Shown: one piece after another, positions 41,241-48,437 of the stretch
Layout: the number at the start of each line of letters is the position of its first letter
Position numbering within the stretch: position 1 is the stretch's first letter
From: Pseudomonadales bacterium
GTDB lineage: Bacteria > Pseudomonadota > Gammaproteobacteria > Pseudomonadales > Pseudohongiellaceae
DNA length: 48,437 nt
Assembly: GCA_022822865.1 (NCBI GenBank)
Contig: JAJDYJ010000072.1
Span: forward strand, 1-48,437
Reading direction: 5' to 3'
The notes under the pieces: model-generated
The model's input: only the letters and a program-made list of their open reading frames with translations
Database searches by the model: none
Told to the model about the DNA's origin: nothing
Program-made: the position numbers and the translations under genes

Positions 41241-43333
41241 ATGGCATGACAAATCGACTGTTCGCCCGGCGCGGCAGCCTGCCGATGATTTTCCAGGCCG
41301 AAGCCAACGAATGCGGCCTGGCCTGCCTGGCGATGATCGTCAGCTATTTCGGCCGCGTCACCGACATCCGTTCGATCCGCGAAAGCAGCAATCTGCCCGC
41401 CTTCGGCGCCTCGCTGAAACATCTGACGAGGGCGGCGGCAGCGGCGGGGCTCAAGGCCCGCTCGCTGAAACTGGAACTTGAAGACATCAAACGGCTGAAC
41501 ACTCCGGCGATCCTGCATTGGGATCTCGACCATTTCGTCGTGCTGAAGAAATGCGGCAGCGGCGGCGTGGTCATCCACGATCCGGCCGTGGGGATCAGAA
41601 AGTATCCGCTGAAGGAACTGGACGACCATTTCACCGGCATCGCCGTCGAATTGAGTCCGGCCGGCGGCGCTGTCGACGCGGCGCCCGCGCGCCGCCTGCG
41701 TCTGCGCGACCTGATGCGCTTCTCCAGCGGCGCCGCGCGAGGCATGGCGCTGATCCTGCTGCTGTCGCTGCTGGTACAGGCGTGTTCGCTGCTCAGCCCC
41801 TTGTATCTGCAACTCGTGATCGATCAGGGCCTGGCTCGCGGCGACATGGATCTGGTGCTCGTGGTCGCGCTGCTGTTCGGCCTGCTGATGCTGGCGCGAA
41901 TCGCTCTCGGCCACGTCCGTTCGCTGGTTACGATGCAATTCTCGATCCGGCTCGGTTTCGAGATGGTGGCCGGCCTGTTCGAACATCTGTTGAAGCTCCC
42001 CTTGCGATTCTTCGAAAGAAGGGAGATGGGCGACCTGGTCTCGCGATTCTCGTCGGTGGAGAAGGTCAGCGCGCTGATCTCCCAGGACATGATCACGGTG
42101 CTCGTCGACGGCCTGCTATCCGGTCTTTCGCTGATCTTGCTGTACGTCTATTCGCCGCTGCTGGCGACGGTCTGCCTGGGATTCGTCATCGCCGCGATGC
42201 TGCTCCGGCTGAGTTCGCTGCCGGGCGAGAAACTGCGCCGCCAGGAGACGATCGTGCGGGCGGCTAAAAGCGAAAGCCGGCTGATGGAGAACATCCGCTG
42301 GGCTTCGGTCGTCAAGAATTACGCCATCGAAGAACAGCGCAGCGCCGACTGGCAGAACCATTACGTCAATTCCGCCAACGCCGGCTATCAACTCGGAACC
42401 TTCCAGCTCTGGTTCGGTTCCGGCCAAGGTCTGCTGTTCGGCATCGAGCAGATTCTGGTCATTTACATCGGCGCGAGCCTCATCGCCGGCGGCAGCCTGA
42501 CCATCGGGCAGTTGATGGGATTCATCTTCCTGAAACAGCATTTCTCGTCTTCGGTGCTCGCGATGTTTCCGAAGCTGGCGGAATTGCGCCTGATGCAACT
42601 CGACCTCGAGCGCATCGCCGACATCGCGCTCGAGGAAGCGGAGGAAAGCGATGCGATGACCGGCCTGCCGCGCCGCGCTTTCAGCGGCAAAGTGCGCGGC
42701 GAGGGACTCGGCTTCCGCTATTCGGCCGACGAGCGGCCGATTTTCGAAGCACTGGACTTCGCGGTCGAACCAGGGGAAACGCTGGTCGTAACCGGTCCGT
42801 CCGGCTGCGGCAAGTCGACCTTGCTGAAACTGCTCGCCGGGCTGGAAAAACCGGGCACAGGCAACCTGCTTTTCGACGGCAGCCCCTTGTCCAGGCTGGG
42901 CCTCTCGGCCCTGCGTTCCGCTTCCGCGGCCGTGCTGCATAGCGACGGCCTGCTCGCGGGCGACATCGCCTTCAACGTCAATCTCGACGAAGAGCCATAC
43001 AACCAGGCCCGGCTCGAAGAAGCCTGCCGCCGGGCATGCATCCTCGACGAGATTCTGGCCTTGCCGCTCGGCTTCAATACCCGGGTCGGAGAACTCGGCA
43101 ACAGCCTCTCGGCAGGGCAGGTACAACGGGTTCTGCTCGCCCGGGCGCTTTACAAACGGCCCAGGCTGATCCTGCTCGACGAGAGCCTCGCCTGTCTGAG
43201 CGACGCGGTCGCACGGAAAATTCTCGAAAACATCGGCGAATTGCGCATCGCCGTCGTCCTCGTAACCCATAACCCGGCGCTGGCGCGATTCGGCACGCGG
43301 CAGATCAGCCTGCCCGCCGCGCAGGCGGCATGA
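41237..43333 (+). CDS. C39 peptidase-containing ABC exporter (CvaB/RaxB-like)
   Basis: A 698-residue fusion of protease, membrane and ATPase domains. The C39 domain has all catalytic residues: Gln20, Cys26 in ANECGLACLAM, His99 in HWDLDHFVVLKK and Asp115 in IHDPAVG. Six helices follow (about 155-430). The ATPase domain has Walker A GPSGCGKST (about 520), a signature LSAGQ (about 623), Walker B RLILLDES (about 644) and VTHN. Such exporters cut the leader of a peptide after a double glycine and export it. No precursor gene is visible here. A GTG start at 41237 overlaps the HlyD stop; ATG at 41246 is an alternative. The Y1-like gene follows after 36 bp. Confidence 0.93.
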   Translation: MNGMTNRLFARRGSLPMIFQAEANECGLACLAMIVSYFGRVTDIRSIRESSNLPAFGASLKHLTRAAAAAGLKARSLKLELEDIKRLNTPAILHWDLDHFVVLKKCGSGGVVIHDPAVGIRKYPLKELDDHFTGIAVELSPAGGAVDAAPARRLRLRDLMRFSSGAARGMALILLLSLLVQACSLLSPLYLQLVIDQGLARGDMDLVLVVALLFGLLMLARIALGHVRSLVTMQFSIRLGFEMVAGLFEHLLKLPLRFFERREMGDLVSRFSSVEKVSALISQDMITVLVDGLLSGLSLILLYVYSPLLATVCLGFVIAAMLLRLSSLPGEKLRRQETIVRAAKSESRLMENIRWASVVKNYAIEEQRSADWQNHYVNSANAGYQLGTFQLWFGSGQGLLFGIEQILVIYIGASLIAGGSLTIGQLMGFIFLKQHFSSSVLAMFPKLAELRLMQLDLERIADIALEEAEESDAMTGLPRRAFSGKVRGEGLGFRYSADERPIFEALDFAVEPGETLVVTGPSGCGKSTLLKLLAGLEKPGTGNLLFDGSPLSRLGLSALRSASAAVLHSDGLLAGDIAFNVNLDEEPYNQARLEEACRRACILDEILALPLGFNTRVGELGNSLSAGQVQRVLLARALYKRPRLILLDESLACLSDAVARKILENIGELRIAVVLVTHNPALARFGTRQISLPAAQAA

Positions 43334-43369
43334 CGCACGAAGATTTCAGCTTCAGGGAGGAACACGCCA

Positions 43370-43969
43370 ATGACAGACGGACAGCATCCAGCCACGAGCA
43401 CCTGGTTCCTGGTCAATCGCGCGAAAGTTCAGGGCACGGCCTTCTTCGACGAGGCCTGCCATGACTACTTCCAGTTGCGGCTGCTCAACTGCCTCAAGGT
43501 CTACAAGGTGCAATTGCACGCCTACGCGCTGTTGCCGAACGAGGCGTGGCTGCTGCTTACTCCGGGCATGCCGAAAAGCATGTTCACCCTGCTCGACTTC
43601 GTCAATCGATGTTACTCGGAGTATTTCAACGAACGCTTCGACCGCAATACCGCGGTCTTTCAAAACCGGCCCTTTCTGGCGATCATCGACAGCGCGCAAC
43701 TTTTCCTCGACTGTCAGAAGATGATCGAACGCTGGCCGATCGCCAGCGGCGCCGTCGATCATCCCGGCCTGTATCGCTGGTCGAGCTATACGGCCAACGC
43801 TTTCGGCGGCCGCCACCAATTCCTCACCCGCCACCCCTGGTTCGAACAATACATCGCGGCAACCGAAAGCCCCATGGAGCACTACCGCGAATTCATCGCC
43901 AGGCCCTTCGACGCAGTCCACCTCGCCGAACTCGAACAACGCCTCCTGCCCCCGGCGAATTTACCGTGA
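43370..43969 (+). CDS. Y1-transposase/RAYT-like protein lacking catalytic residues
   Basis: A 199-residue protein whose outline follows the Y1 (IS200/REP-associated) transposase fold: FFDEACHDYFQLRLLNCLKV, VQLHAYALLPNEAWLLLTPG, NRCYSEYFNERFDR, VFQNRPFLAIIDSAQLFLDC and PGLYRWSSYTANAF. The HUH metal motif, normally MPNHVHLL, reads LPNEAWLL (E58, W60). The position of the catalytic Tyr (YIELNPVRAGLV in relatives) reads MIERWPIASGAV (M118). It therefore cannot act as a transposase. The start has AGGGAGG about 9 nt upstream and lies 36 bp after the exporter gene, so it looks like a retained operon member. A nucleic-acid-binding or structural role is likely but unproven. Confidence 0.75.
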   Translation: MTDGQHPATSTWFLVNRAKVQGTAFFDEACHDYFQLRLLNCLKVYKVQLHAYALLPNEAWLLLTPGMPKSMFTLLDFVNRCYSEYFNERFDRNTAVFQNRPFLAIIDSAQLFLDCQKMIERWPIASGAVDHPGLYRWSSYTANAFGGRHQFLTRHPWFEQYIAATESPMEHYREFIARPFDAVHLAELEQRLLPPANLP

Positions 43970-44031
43970 TTTCTTGCCTCAACATGGTTACAGAGTTATG
44001 TTGATTCTCCAATCAAGCGGAGTTCACGAGC

Positions 44032-44271
44032 ATGACTACTATCAGGCGGCGCAATCAATACGGAAATTCGATTGGCCTGACGCGGCGAGAACCCGGGGAA
44101 AACGAGCGTTCGCCCGACAAGCCTGCGCAAGCCGGGAAAGAATCCGCCAGCGAGGCAACCGAATCCGACAATATCGTGGAACTCTTCCGAAAATATTTCG
44201 GACCGTCCAATGGAGTGGACCTTGAACTACCGCCGCGCGAACCCATGCGGGAACCGCCGACCTTCGATTGA
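44032..44271 (+). CDS. Small antitoxin-like protein preceding a broken VapC
   Basis: A 79-residue protein. The start MTTIRRRNQYGNSIGLTRRE recalls the GNSIGL strand of AbrB/MazE-type antitoxins, though the rest of that fold is missing, and the centre is a polar linker. The end (IVELFRKYFGPSNGVDLELP, then PREPMREPPTFD) has the amphipathic and proline-rich look of a toxin-wrapping tail. Its stop is directly followed by a PIN-toxin remnant, the usual antitoxin-toxin order. The family assignment is tentative and rests mainly on context. It may be an orphan antitoxin left after loss of its toxin. Confidence 0.5.
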   Translation: MTTIRRRNQYGNSIGLTRREPGENERSPDKPAQAGKESASEATESDNIVELFRKYFGPSNGVDLELPPREPMREPPTFD

Positions 44272-44398
44272 GTCGGAAGCGTCCATATTGCTGGACACCA
44301 ACGTTGTATCCGATGGATTGAAGTTGGCCACCCGCAATGTCCGCGATTTTGAAGGTGCCAGAGTTATCGTGATTGACCTTTGGCTGAGAACGAGGTAA
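44267..44398 (+). pseudogene. VapC-type PIN toxin remnant with a large in-frame deletion
   Basis: The frame reads ASILLDTNVVSD and continues directly as GLKLATRNVRDFEGARVIVI plus DLW. The first block is the N-terminus of VapC/FitB PIN toxins with the first catalytic Asp. The second is their C-terminus. About 100 residues between them, including the central acidic ligands, are missing, so the product of about 43 residues cannot form a nuclease. No good start codon remains next to the first block; an ATG at 44210 lies within the antitoxin-like gene. This is the deleted toxin of that locus. Confidence 0.75.
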
Positions 44399-44513
44399 GT
44401 CACAACTCAGATTGGATTGACCATCATCCCCTTGCCCGTGGAACCTTTGGATGCAAATTGACACGATGCGGCAAACTTACTAGCCTGCCGGGAAGCGATG
44501 GGAGAGATTCGGT

Positions 44514-45533
44514 ATGAGCGGAAAAGCCTTTGCCTTGATGAGCTTGTCCATGTTTTGCGCCGGTGCGGCGGCGCAGGATTACGTGCAGACTTACACCGAG
44601 TGGGGCGTGCCCGATTTTCAGGGAGTCTGGAAGCACGCCACGGTCATGCCCTTCGAGCGGCCCGAGGCGCTCGGCGAAAAGCGGACCTATACGGAAGAAG
44701 AGGTGCTGGAACTCGAACGCCGGGTGCAGCAGCAATTCGACGCGGACAACGAGCCGCTCGATCCGAACCGGCCGGCGCCCGAAGTGGCCGAGTCGCTGCC
44801 GCCGATCGGTAATTACGACCTGTTCTGGCGTGATGACGCGCAATTCCTGCCGACGATCGGCGGCGAATTCCGCACTTCAGCCATTATCGAACCCGAAAAC
44901 GGCCGCATGCCCGATGTGTATCCGGAAGCCAGGGAGCGCCTGCTCGCGGCGCGGGGCGGACGCCAGGGCCGAACCAACGACGGCCCGGAAGGCCGCGGTC
45001 TCGGCGAACGCTGCCTGGTCGGCTTCGGCAACTTGTCGGGGCCGGTGATGAGCCCGGTCATCTACAACAGCCACCTGCAATTCGTGCAGTCTCCAGGCTA
45101 CATCACCATCGTCGCGGAAATGGTTCACGACGCGCGCATCATCAGGATCGGCGGCGAGCGCAATCCGGCCGCCGCGGCCCAGCGCAAGTGGATGGGAGAC
45201 TCCGTCGGCCGCTGGGAAGGCGACACGCTGGTGGTGGAAACGCAATATTTCAACGATTGGCACAGCCTGCGCGGCCTGCCTGTCGACAATATCACCATCA
45301 CCGAGACCTTCCGCCGCGAATCGGATTACAAGCTGATTTACGGCTTCCGGGTCAGCGACCCCAGCGTATGGGCCGGTGAATTCTATGGCGAGTATCCACT
45401 GTCACGAATCGACGAACCGCTCTACGAATACGCCTGTCATGAAGGCAACTACGGCATGTTCGGCATCTTGCAGGGCGCCAGAAGGCTTGAGGTGATGTCC
45501 GAACTCGAAGCCGGCGGCGAAAGCGAGCAATAG
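44514..45533 (+). CDS. Secreted protein of unknown function (RWEGDTLVVET family)
   Basis: A 339-residue protein with a signal peptide (MSGKAFALMSLSMFCAGAAA). The mature part begins VPDFQGVWKHATVMPFERPE and RTYTEEEVLELERRV. GLGERCLVGFG and IYNSHLQFVQSPGYITIVAE sit in the middle, and the signature VGRWEGDTLVVETQYFNDWH in the C-terminal half. This pattern recurs in secreted proteins of environmental Proteobacteria and Acidobacteria without a known activity; that is recollection, not a search. It stands alone on the plus strand, convergent with glcB (9 bp gap). The gap before it (44399-44513) holds no clear promoter. Confidence 0.8.
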   Translation: MSGKAFALMSLSMFCAGAAAQDYVQTYTEWGVPDFQGVWKHATVMPFERPEALGEKRTYTEEEVLELERRVQQQFDADNEPLDPNRPAPEVAESLPPIGNYDLFWRDDAQFLPTIGGEFRTSAIIEPENGRMPDVYPEARERLLAARGGRQGRTNDGPEGRGLGERCLVGFGNLSGPVMSPVIYNSHLQFVQSPGYITIVAEMVHDARIIRIGGERNPAAAAQRKWMGDSVGRWEGDTLVVETQYFNDWHSLRGLPVDNITITETFRRESDYKLIYGFRVSDPSVWAGEFYGEYPLSRIDEPLYEYACHEGNYGMFGILQGARRLEVMSELEAGGESEQ

Positions 45534-45542
45534 CGGCCGAAG

Positions 45543-47726
45543 TCAGGAATTCGCTCGTACAGCCTGTTTTTTCGCCAGTCGCACCCGATGCAGGGCCGGT
45601 TCGGTGTAGCCGTTCGGTTCCCGCACACCCTGGAAGATCAGGTCCCGGGCGGCCTGGAACGCGAATGAGCCGACCGGATTCGGCGCCATCGGTTCATACA
45701 GCGGATCGGCGGCATTCTGTCCGTCGACCACGGCGGCCATGCGCAACAGCGATTCCTCCACCTGCTCCTCGTCGATGAGTCCGTGGTGCAGCCAGTTGGC
45801 GACGTACTGGCTCGAAATCCGCAAGGTCGCGCGATCTTCCATCAGCGCCACATCGTCGATGTTCGGCACTTTCGAGCAGCCGATGCCCTGATCGATCCAG
45901 CGCACCACATAGCCGAGAATGCCCTGGATATTGTTGTCGAGTTCACGCTGGATGCGTTCGGCGCCGAGCGCGGAAGGATCGGCGAGCAAGGGCACTTCCA
46001 GCAGGTCGTCGATGGGAACCGGCGGACGCTTGCGTAATTCCTCCTGCACGGTGAATACGTCGACCTTGTGATAGTGCAAGGCGTGAAGAACGGCCGCCGT
46101 GGGCGATGGCACCCAGGCGGTATTGGCGCCGGCCATGGGGTGCATGACTTTCTGATCGACCATCGCCGCCATCAGGTCGGGCATGGGCCACATGCCCTTG
46201 CCGATCTGGGCCCGGCCCGGCAGGCCGCATTCGAGGCCGGTGTTGACGTTGTGGTCTTCATAAGCGGCAATCCAGGTCGAGGCCTTCATTTCGTCCCGGG
46301 GCAGCATCGGTCCGCCATGCATGCCGGTATGGATTTCGTCGCCGGTGCGGTCGAGAAAGCCGGTGTTGATGAAGACCACCCGGTCCCTGGCGTTGTAGAT
46401 GCATCGTTTCAGATTGAGCGTGGTGCGCCTTTCCTCGTCCATGATGCCGATCTTGATCGTCAGCGGTTTCAGTCCCAGCAGTTTTTCCACCGCCGCGAAC
46501 AGATCGCAGGTGAATTCCACTTCGTCGGGTCCGTGCATCTTGGGCTTGACGATATAGATGCTGCCCGCGCGCGAGTTGCGCAGCCGGTTGCGGCCCTGGA
46601 TGTCGAGACAGGCGGCGGCCGAAGTGATAACCGCGTCCATGATGCCTTCGAAGATCTGGCGCCCGCGGCTGTCGTAGATGGCGTTGTTGCGCATGAGATG
46701 GCCGACATTGCGCACAAGCAGCAGACTGCGGCCCGGCAAGCGCAGGATCTCCCCGCGCGGCGACAGGTATTCACGGTCTTCGGCGAGCACCCGGGTGACG
46801 GAGCCGCCGCCCTTGACGAAGGTTTTCGCGAGGTCGCCGCGGATCAGGCCGAGCCAGTTGCGATACACCTCGACCTTGTCGGCCGCGTCTACCGCGGCCA
46901 CGCTGTCTTCGCAATCCTGGATCGTGGTGATCGCAGCTTCCAGCACCACGTCCTTGACCCCGGCAGGATCGGCGGCGCCGACTTCGTGTTCGCGGTCGAT
47001 GGCGATTTCGATATGCAGACCGTGATTGATCAGCAGCACGGCCGCGGGATTCCCTTCCGCTCCGAGATAGCCCGCGAACTGCTCCGGATCGCGCAATCCG
47101 TGAACGGCGGCCCCGCAATCCGCTTCGAGCCGGCCATTCGCGACGCGGTACTGGCGCGCTTCGGCATGGCTCGCGCCGTCGAGCGGGCAGACCTCGTCAA
47201 GGAACTTCCGCACGTAGTCGATCACCCGCTGTCCACGCACCGGGTTGTATCCCCCTCCGCGTTCGGCGCCGCCGGCCTCGGAGATGGCGTCGCTGCCGTA
47301 CAGGGCGTCGTACAGCGATCCCCAGCGGGCATTGGCGGCATTGGTGGCGAAGCGGGCGTTCCGGACCGGCACGACGAGCTGCGGCCCGGCTATCGTGGCA
47401 ATTTCCGGATCGACATCGTCCGTGCTGATCTCGAAATCCTCCGGCGCGGGTTGCAGATAGCCGATCTCGCGCAGAAACGACTGATATGCTCCGCGGTCGA
47501 ATCCGGCGCCCTGATCGCGGTGATGCCAGTCGTCGATTCTCTGTTGCAGTTGATCCCGGTGCGCGAGCAATTCCTCGTTGCGGCCGGCAAAGTCGTTGAT
47601 CACCTCTTCGAAACCCGGCCAGAAGTCTTCCTGGCTCAAGCCGATTTCCGGCAATAGCTCTCCATTGACAAAAGCAGCCAGTTCAGCGGCGACGCGCAAG
47701 CCGCCGATCTCAAAATCATCGTTCAT
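45543..47726 (-). CDS. glcB: Malate synthase G
   Basis: A 727-residue enzyme, the usual length for isoform G. It condenses glyoxylate and acetyl-CoA to malate in the glyoxylate and glycolate pathways. I place the start at the ATG at 47726 ([20 protein letters not shown]); the frame runs on to 48365 but that part crosses the promoter of the opposite gene. Family motifs include [90 protein letters not shown] and [15 protein letters not shown]. No glycolate oxidase or isocitrate lyase gene is close. It is divergent from a small secreted-protein gene. Confidence 0.96.
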   Translation of the reverse strand: MNDDFEIGGLRVAAELAAFVNGELLPEIGLSQEDFWPGFEEVINDFAGRNEELLAHRDQLQQRIDDWHHRDQGAGFDRGAYQSFLREIGYLQPAPEDFEISTDDVDPEIATIAGPQLVVPVRNARFATNAANARWGSLYDALYGSDAISEAGGAERGGGYNPVRGQRVIDYVRKFLDEVCPLDGASHAEARQYRVANGRLEADCGAAVHGLRDPEQFAGYLGAEGNPAAVLLINHGLHIEIAIDREHEVGAADPAGVKDVVLEAAITTIQDCEDSVAAVDAADKVEVYRNWLGLIRGDLAKTFVKGGGSVTRVLAEDREYLSPRGEILRLPGRSLLLVRNVGHLMRNNAIYDSRGRQIFEGIMDAVITSAAACLDIQGRNRLRNSRAGSIYIVKPKMHGPDEVEFTCDLFAAVEKLLGLKPLTIKIGIMDEERRTTLNLKRCIYNARDRVVFINTGFLDRTGDEIHTGMHGGPMLPRDEMKASTWIAAYEDHNVNTGLECGLPGRAQIGKGMWPMPDLMAAMVDQKVMHPMAGANTAWVPSPTAAVLHALHYHKVDVFTVQEELRKRPPVPIDDLLEVPLLADPSALGAERIQRELDNNIQGILGYVVRWIDQGIGCSKVPNIDDVALMEDRATLRISSQYVANWLHHGLIDEEQVEESLLRMAAVVDGQNAADPLYEPMAPNPVGSFAFQAARDLIFQGVREPNGYTEPALHRVRLAKKQAVRANS

Positions 47727-47804
47727 CGGGTGGATGTCCCTTGTTGATCCTAGTTTGACCGGATCGCGGTTTTCATTTTTTGTGGCGTTGGACCGGTCCG
47801 CGCA

Positions 47805-47810
47805 TATAAT
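47805..47810 (+). promoter_or_regulatory. Consensus -10 (TATAAT) for the small secreted-protein gene
   Basis: TATAAT lies 34 bp before the ATG at 47844 in the divergent gap with glcB. The nearest -35-like hexamers are TTGGAC at 11 bp, which is too close, and TTGTGG at 19 bp, so the promoter is plausible but not ideal. Confidence 0.4.
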
Positions 47811-47843
47811 AGCCCAGTTGACCACTTTGATGAGGGTAGTCCG

Positions 47844-48302
47844 ATGAAACGCCTTACCGTCGCCGCATGCTGCCTTTGCCTGTTGCCCTTCGCCATGACG
47901 CTGCAGGCGGCTGAAGAACAGATCGACATCGACTCCATGACCGTTCCTCAATTGCGAGCCGAAATCGAAAAGATCGAGAAGGAAGTCTACCGGGTCTTCA
48001 ATCTGCGCACTCCGGATGAGACCCTGCACGTTACCTGCCACATGTACACGCCCACCGGTTCGAACATCTCGCGAGAAGCCTGCGAGCCGAACTTCCTGAT
48101 CGATGCTCGCTCCCAAAACGCCCGGGCCTACCAGGATGGATTCGATGAATTGCTTGACACGGAAGGACTGCTGGCGGAAACGAGTTCGGACTTCGAGCGA
48201 TTCAACGCGGCCATGGAGGCCCTGAACGAGGAATACGACTACTTCCGCGAACTGAATATCATTCTTGCGGTACTCAGGGGTCGAATGGAAGAAATACGCT
48301 AG
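47844..48302 (+). CDS. Small periplasmic protein of unknown function
   Basis: A 152-residue protein with a signal peptide ([20 protein letters not shown], cut near QAAEE). The mature part is helical and acidic ([20 protein letters not shown]). It has two cysteines that could pair ([20 protein letters not shown]), a central [20 protein letters not shown] and a helical end. A GAGGGTAG precedes the ATG. Its TAG stop is formed by the CTAG that begins a copy of the repeat end described at 25620. I do not recognise the family. Confidence 0.75.
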   Translation: MKRLTVAACCLCLLPFAMTLQAAEEQIDIDSMTVPQLRAEIEKIEKEVYRVFNLRTPDETLHVTCHMYTPTGSNISREACEPNFLIDARSQNARAYQDGFDELLDTEGLLAETSSDFERFNAAMEALNEEYDYFRELNIILAVLRGRMEEIR

Positions 48303-48437
48303 GAGTCTGCGCCGTAGAACGATTCGCGGTCGGGCGCATGGAGCCGCCCGACGATGAACCCGCATGGGCGACCGCGGAGCCCGTCGATGGCCGCGCGGGG
48401 GCTCGCGAAGCCCTCCGGAAGCGCTTCGTCCGGCCGT
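48299..48437 (-). CDS. Possible 3' end of a minus-strand gene ending in repeat sequence
   Basis: On the minus strand a frame is open from the window edge for 45 codons, ending [20 protein letters not shown] and FYGADS, then TAG at 48301-48299. The stop and last five codons lie in the repeat end CTAGGAGTCTGCGCCGTAGA, and the stop overlaps that of the plus-strand gene. The 167-bp element at 25620 ends in the same frame (NFHGAGS then stop). It may be a true gene with a repeat-derived C-terminus or a chance frame. Too little is visible to decide. Confidence 0.35.
   Translation of the reverse strand, partial: RPDEALPEGFASPRAAIDGLRGRPCGFIVGRLHAPDRESFYGADS

Noticed and set aside
43974-44225. An 83-codon plus-strand frame as a possible exported peptide for the C39 exporter
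   Set aside because: It has no double-glycine leader, overlaps the antitoxin-like gene in another frame and has no clear ribosome site.
46068-47657. A 529-codon plus-strand frame opposite glcB
   Set aside because: Antisense artefact of the GC-rich malate synthase gene; no start context or recognisable motifs.
47788-47810. TTGGAC plus TATAAT as a full sigma-70 promoter
   Set aside because: The spacer is only 11 bp; only the -10 is kept as a candidate.
45543-48365. A 940-codon minus-strand frame covering glcB and beyond
   Set aside because: The upstream 213 codons cross the small secreted-protein gene and its promoter; malate synthase G begins at 47726 with the expected length of 727 residues.
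1-48437. tRNA, rRNA, CRISPR arrays, integrase or complete insertion sequences
   Set aside because: None was recognised on reading either strand; only a degenerate Y1-like gene and palindromic repeat ends recall mobile DNA.

Overview
The window is about 48 kb of GC-rich (roughly 60% by eye) Gram-negative chromosome. The heptose/Kdo LPS core genes, an HtrB/LpxL-type acyltransferase, malate synthase G and a layout resembling the Pseudomonas waa region point to a gammaproteobacterium. A marine or otherwise environmental lineage is my inference, based on the DUF1501/DUF1549 pair and the many secreted proteins of unknown function. No rRNA, tRNA or CRISPR array was seen.

Layout. 1-1.96 kb is a lower-GC accessory edge: the 3' part of a C5-cytosine methyltransferase, a Vsr mismatch endonuclease and a small membrane protein. 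2.0-5.5 kb holds a periplasmic PQQ dehydrogenase divergent from a secreted TPR protein with a TonB-C-like end. 5.6-19.1 kb is a tightly packed run of envelope genes. In order it encodes a Pro/Gly/Met-rich lipoprotein, a second lipoprotein, a membrane-anchored TPR protein, a PEGA/FGE-fold protein, an 84-residue exported peptide, a MotA/TolQ/ExbB channel, an actin-like-fold protein, two VWA proteins with ExbD-like N-terminal helices, two more lipoproteins and an M48 metalloprotease. The strand continues through overlapping genes into waaF, waaC, waaG and a carbamoyltransferase (to 24.1 kb).

24.1-37.4 kb contains a polytopic glycosyltransferase, an LpxL-type acyltransferase, an exported M20 amidohydrolase, a Planctomycete-type DUF1501 plus cytochrome/DUF1549/DUF1553 pair, hldE, an aldo/keto reductase, an FAD oxidoreductase and waaA. 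37.4-44 kb contains a prolidase and then an export operon: an LPLAT-like acyltransferase, a dedicated acyl carrier protein, an HlyD adaptor, a C39 peptidase ABC exporter and a Y1-transposase-like protein that has lost its catalytic residues. The end carries a broken toxin-antitoxin locus, two secreted proteins of unknown function and glcB.

Most interesting points. (1) The 8.1-16.3 kb genes look like an ion-driven ExbB/ExbD-type machine in which the periplasmic part of the ExbD-like subunit is a VWA domain, present as two paralogues. A PhoP/PmrA-like 11-bp direct repeat lies upstream of the run. (2) The ACP/acyltransferase/C39 exporter operon carries a catalytically dead Y1-type protein and no visible substrate gene. 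(3) A near-perfect 167-bp palindromic element fills the gap between the acyltransferase and glycosyltransferase genes, and a copy of its end lies at 48.3 kb; at both places the element's CTAG supplies a neighbouring gene's stop codon.
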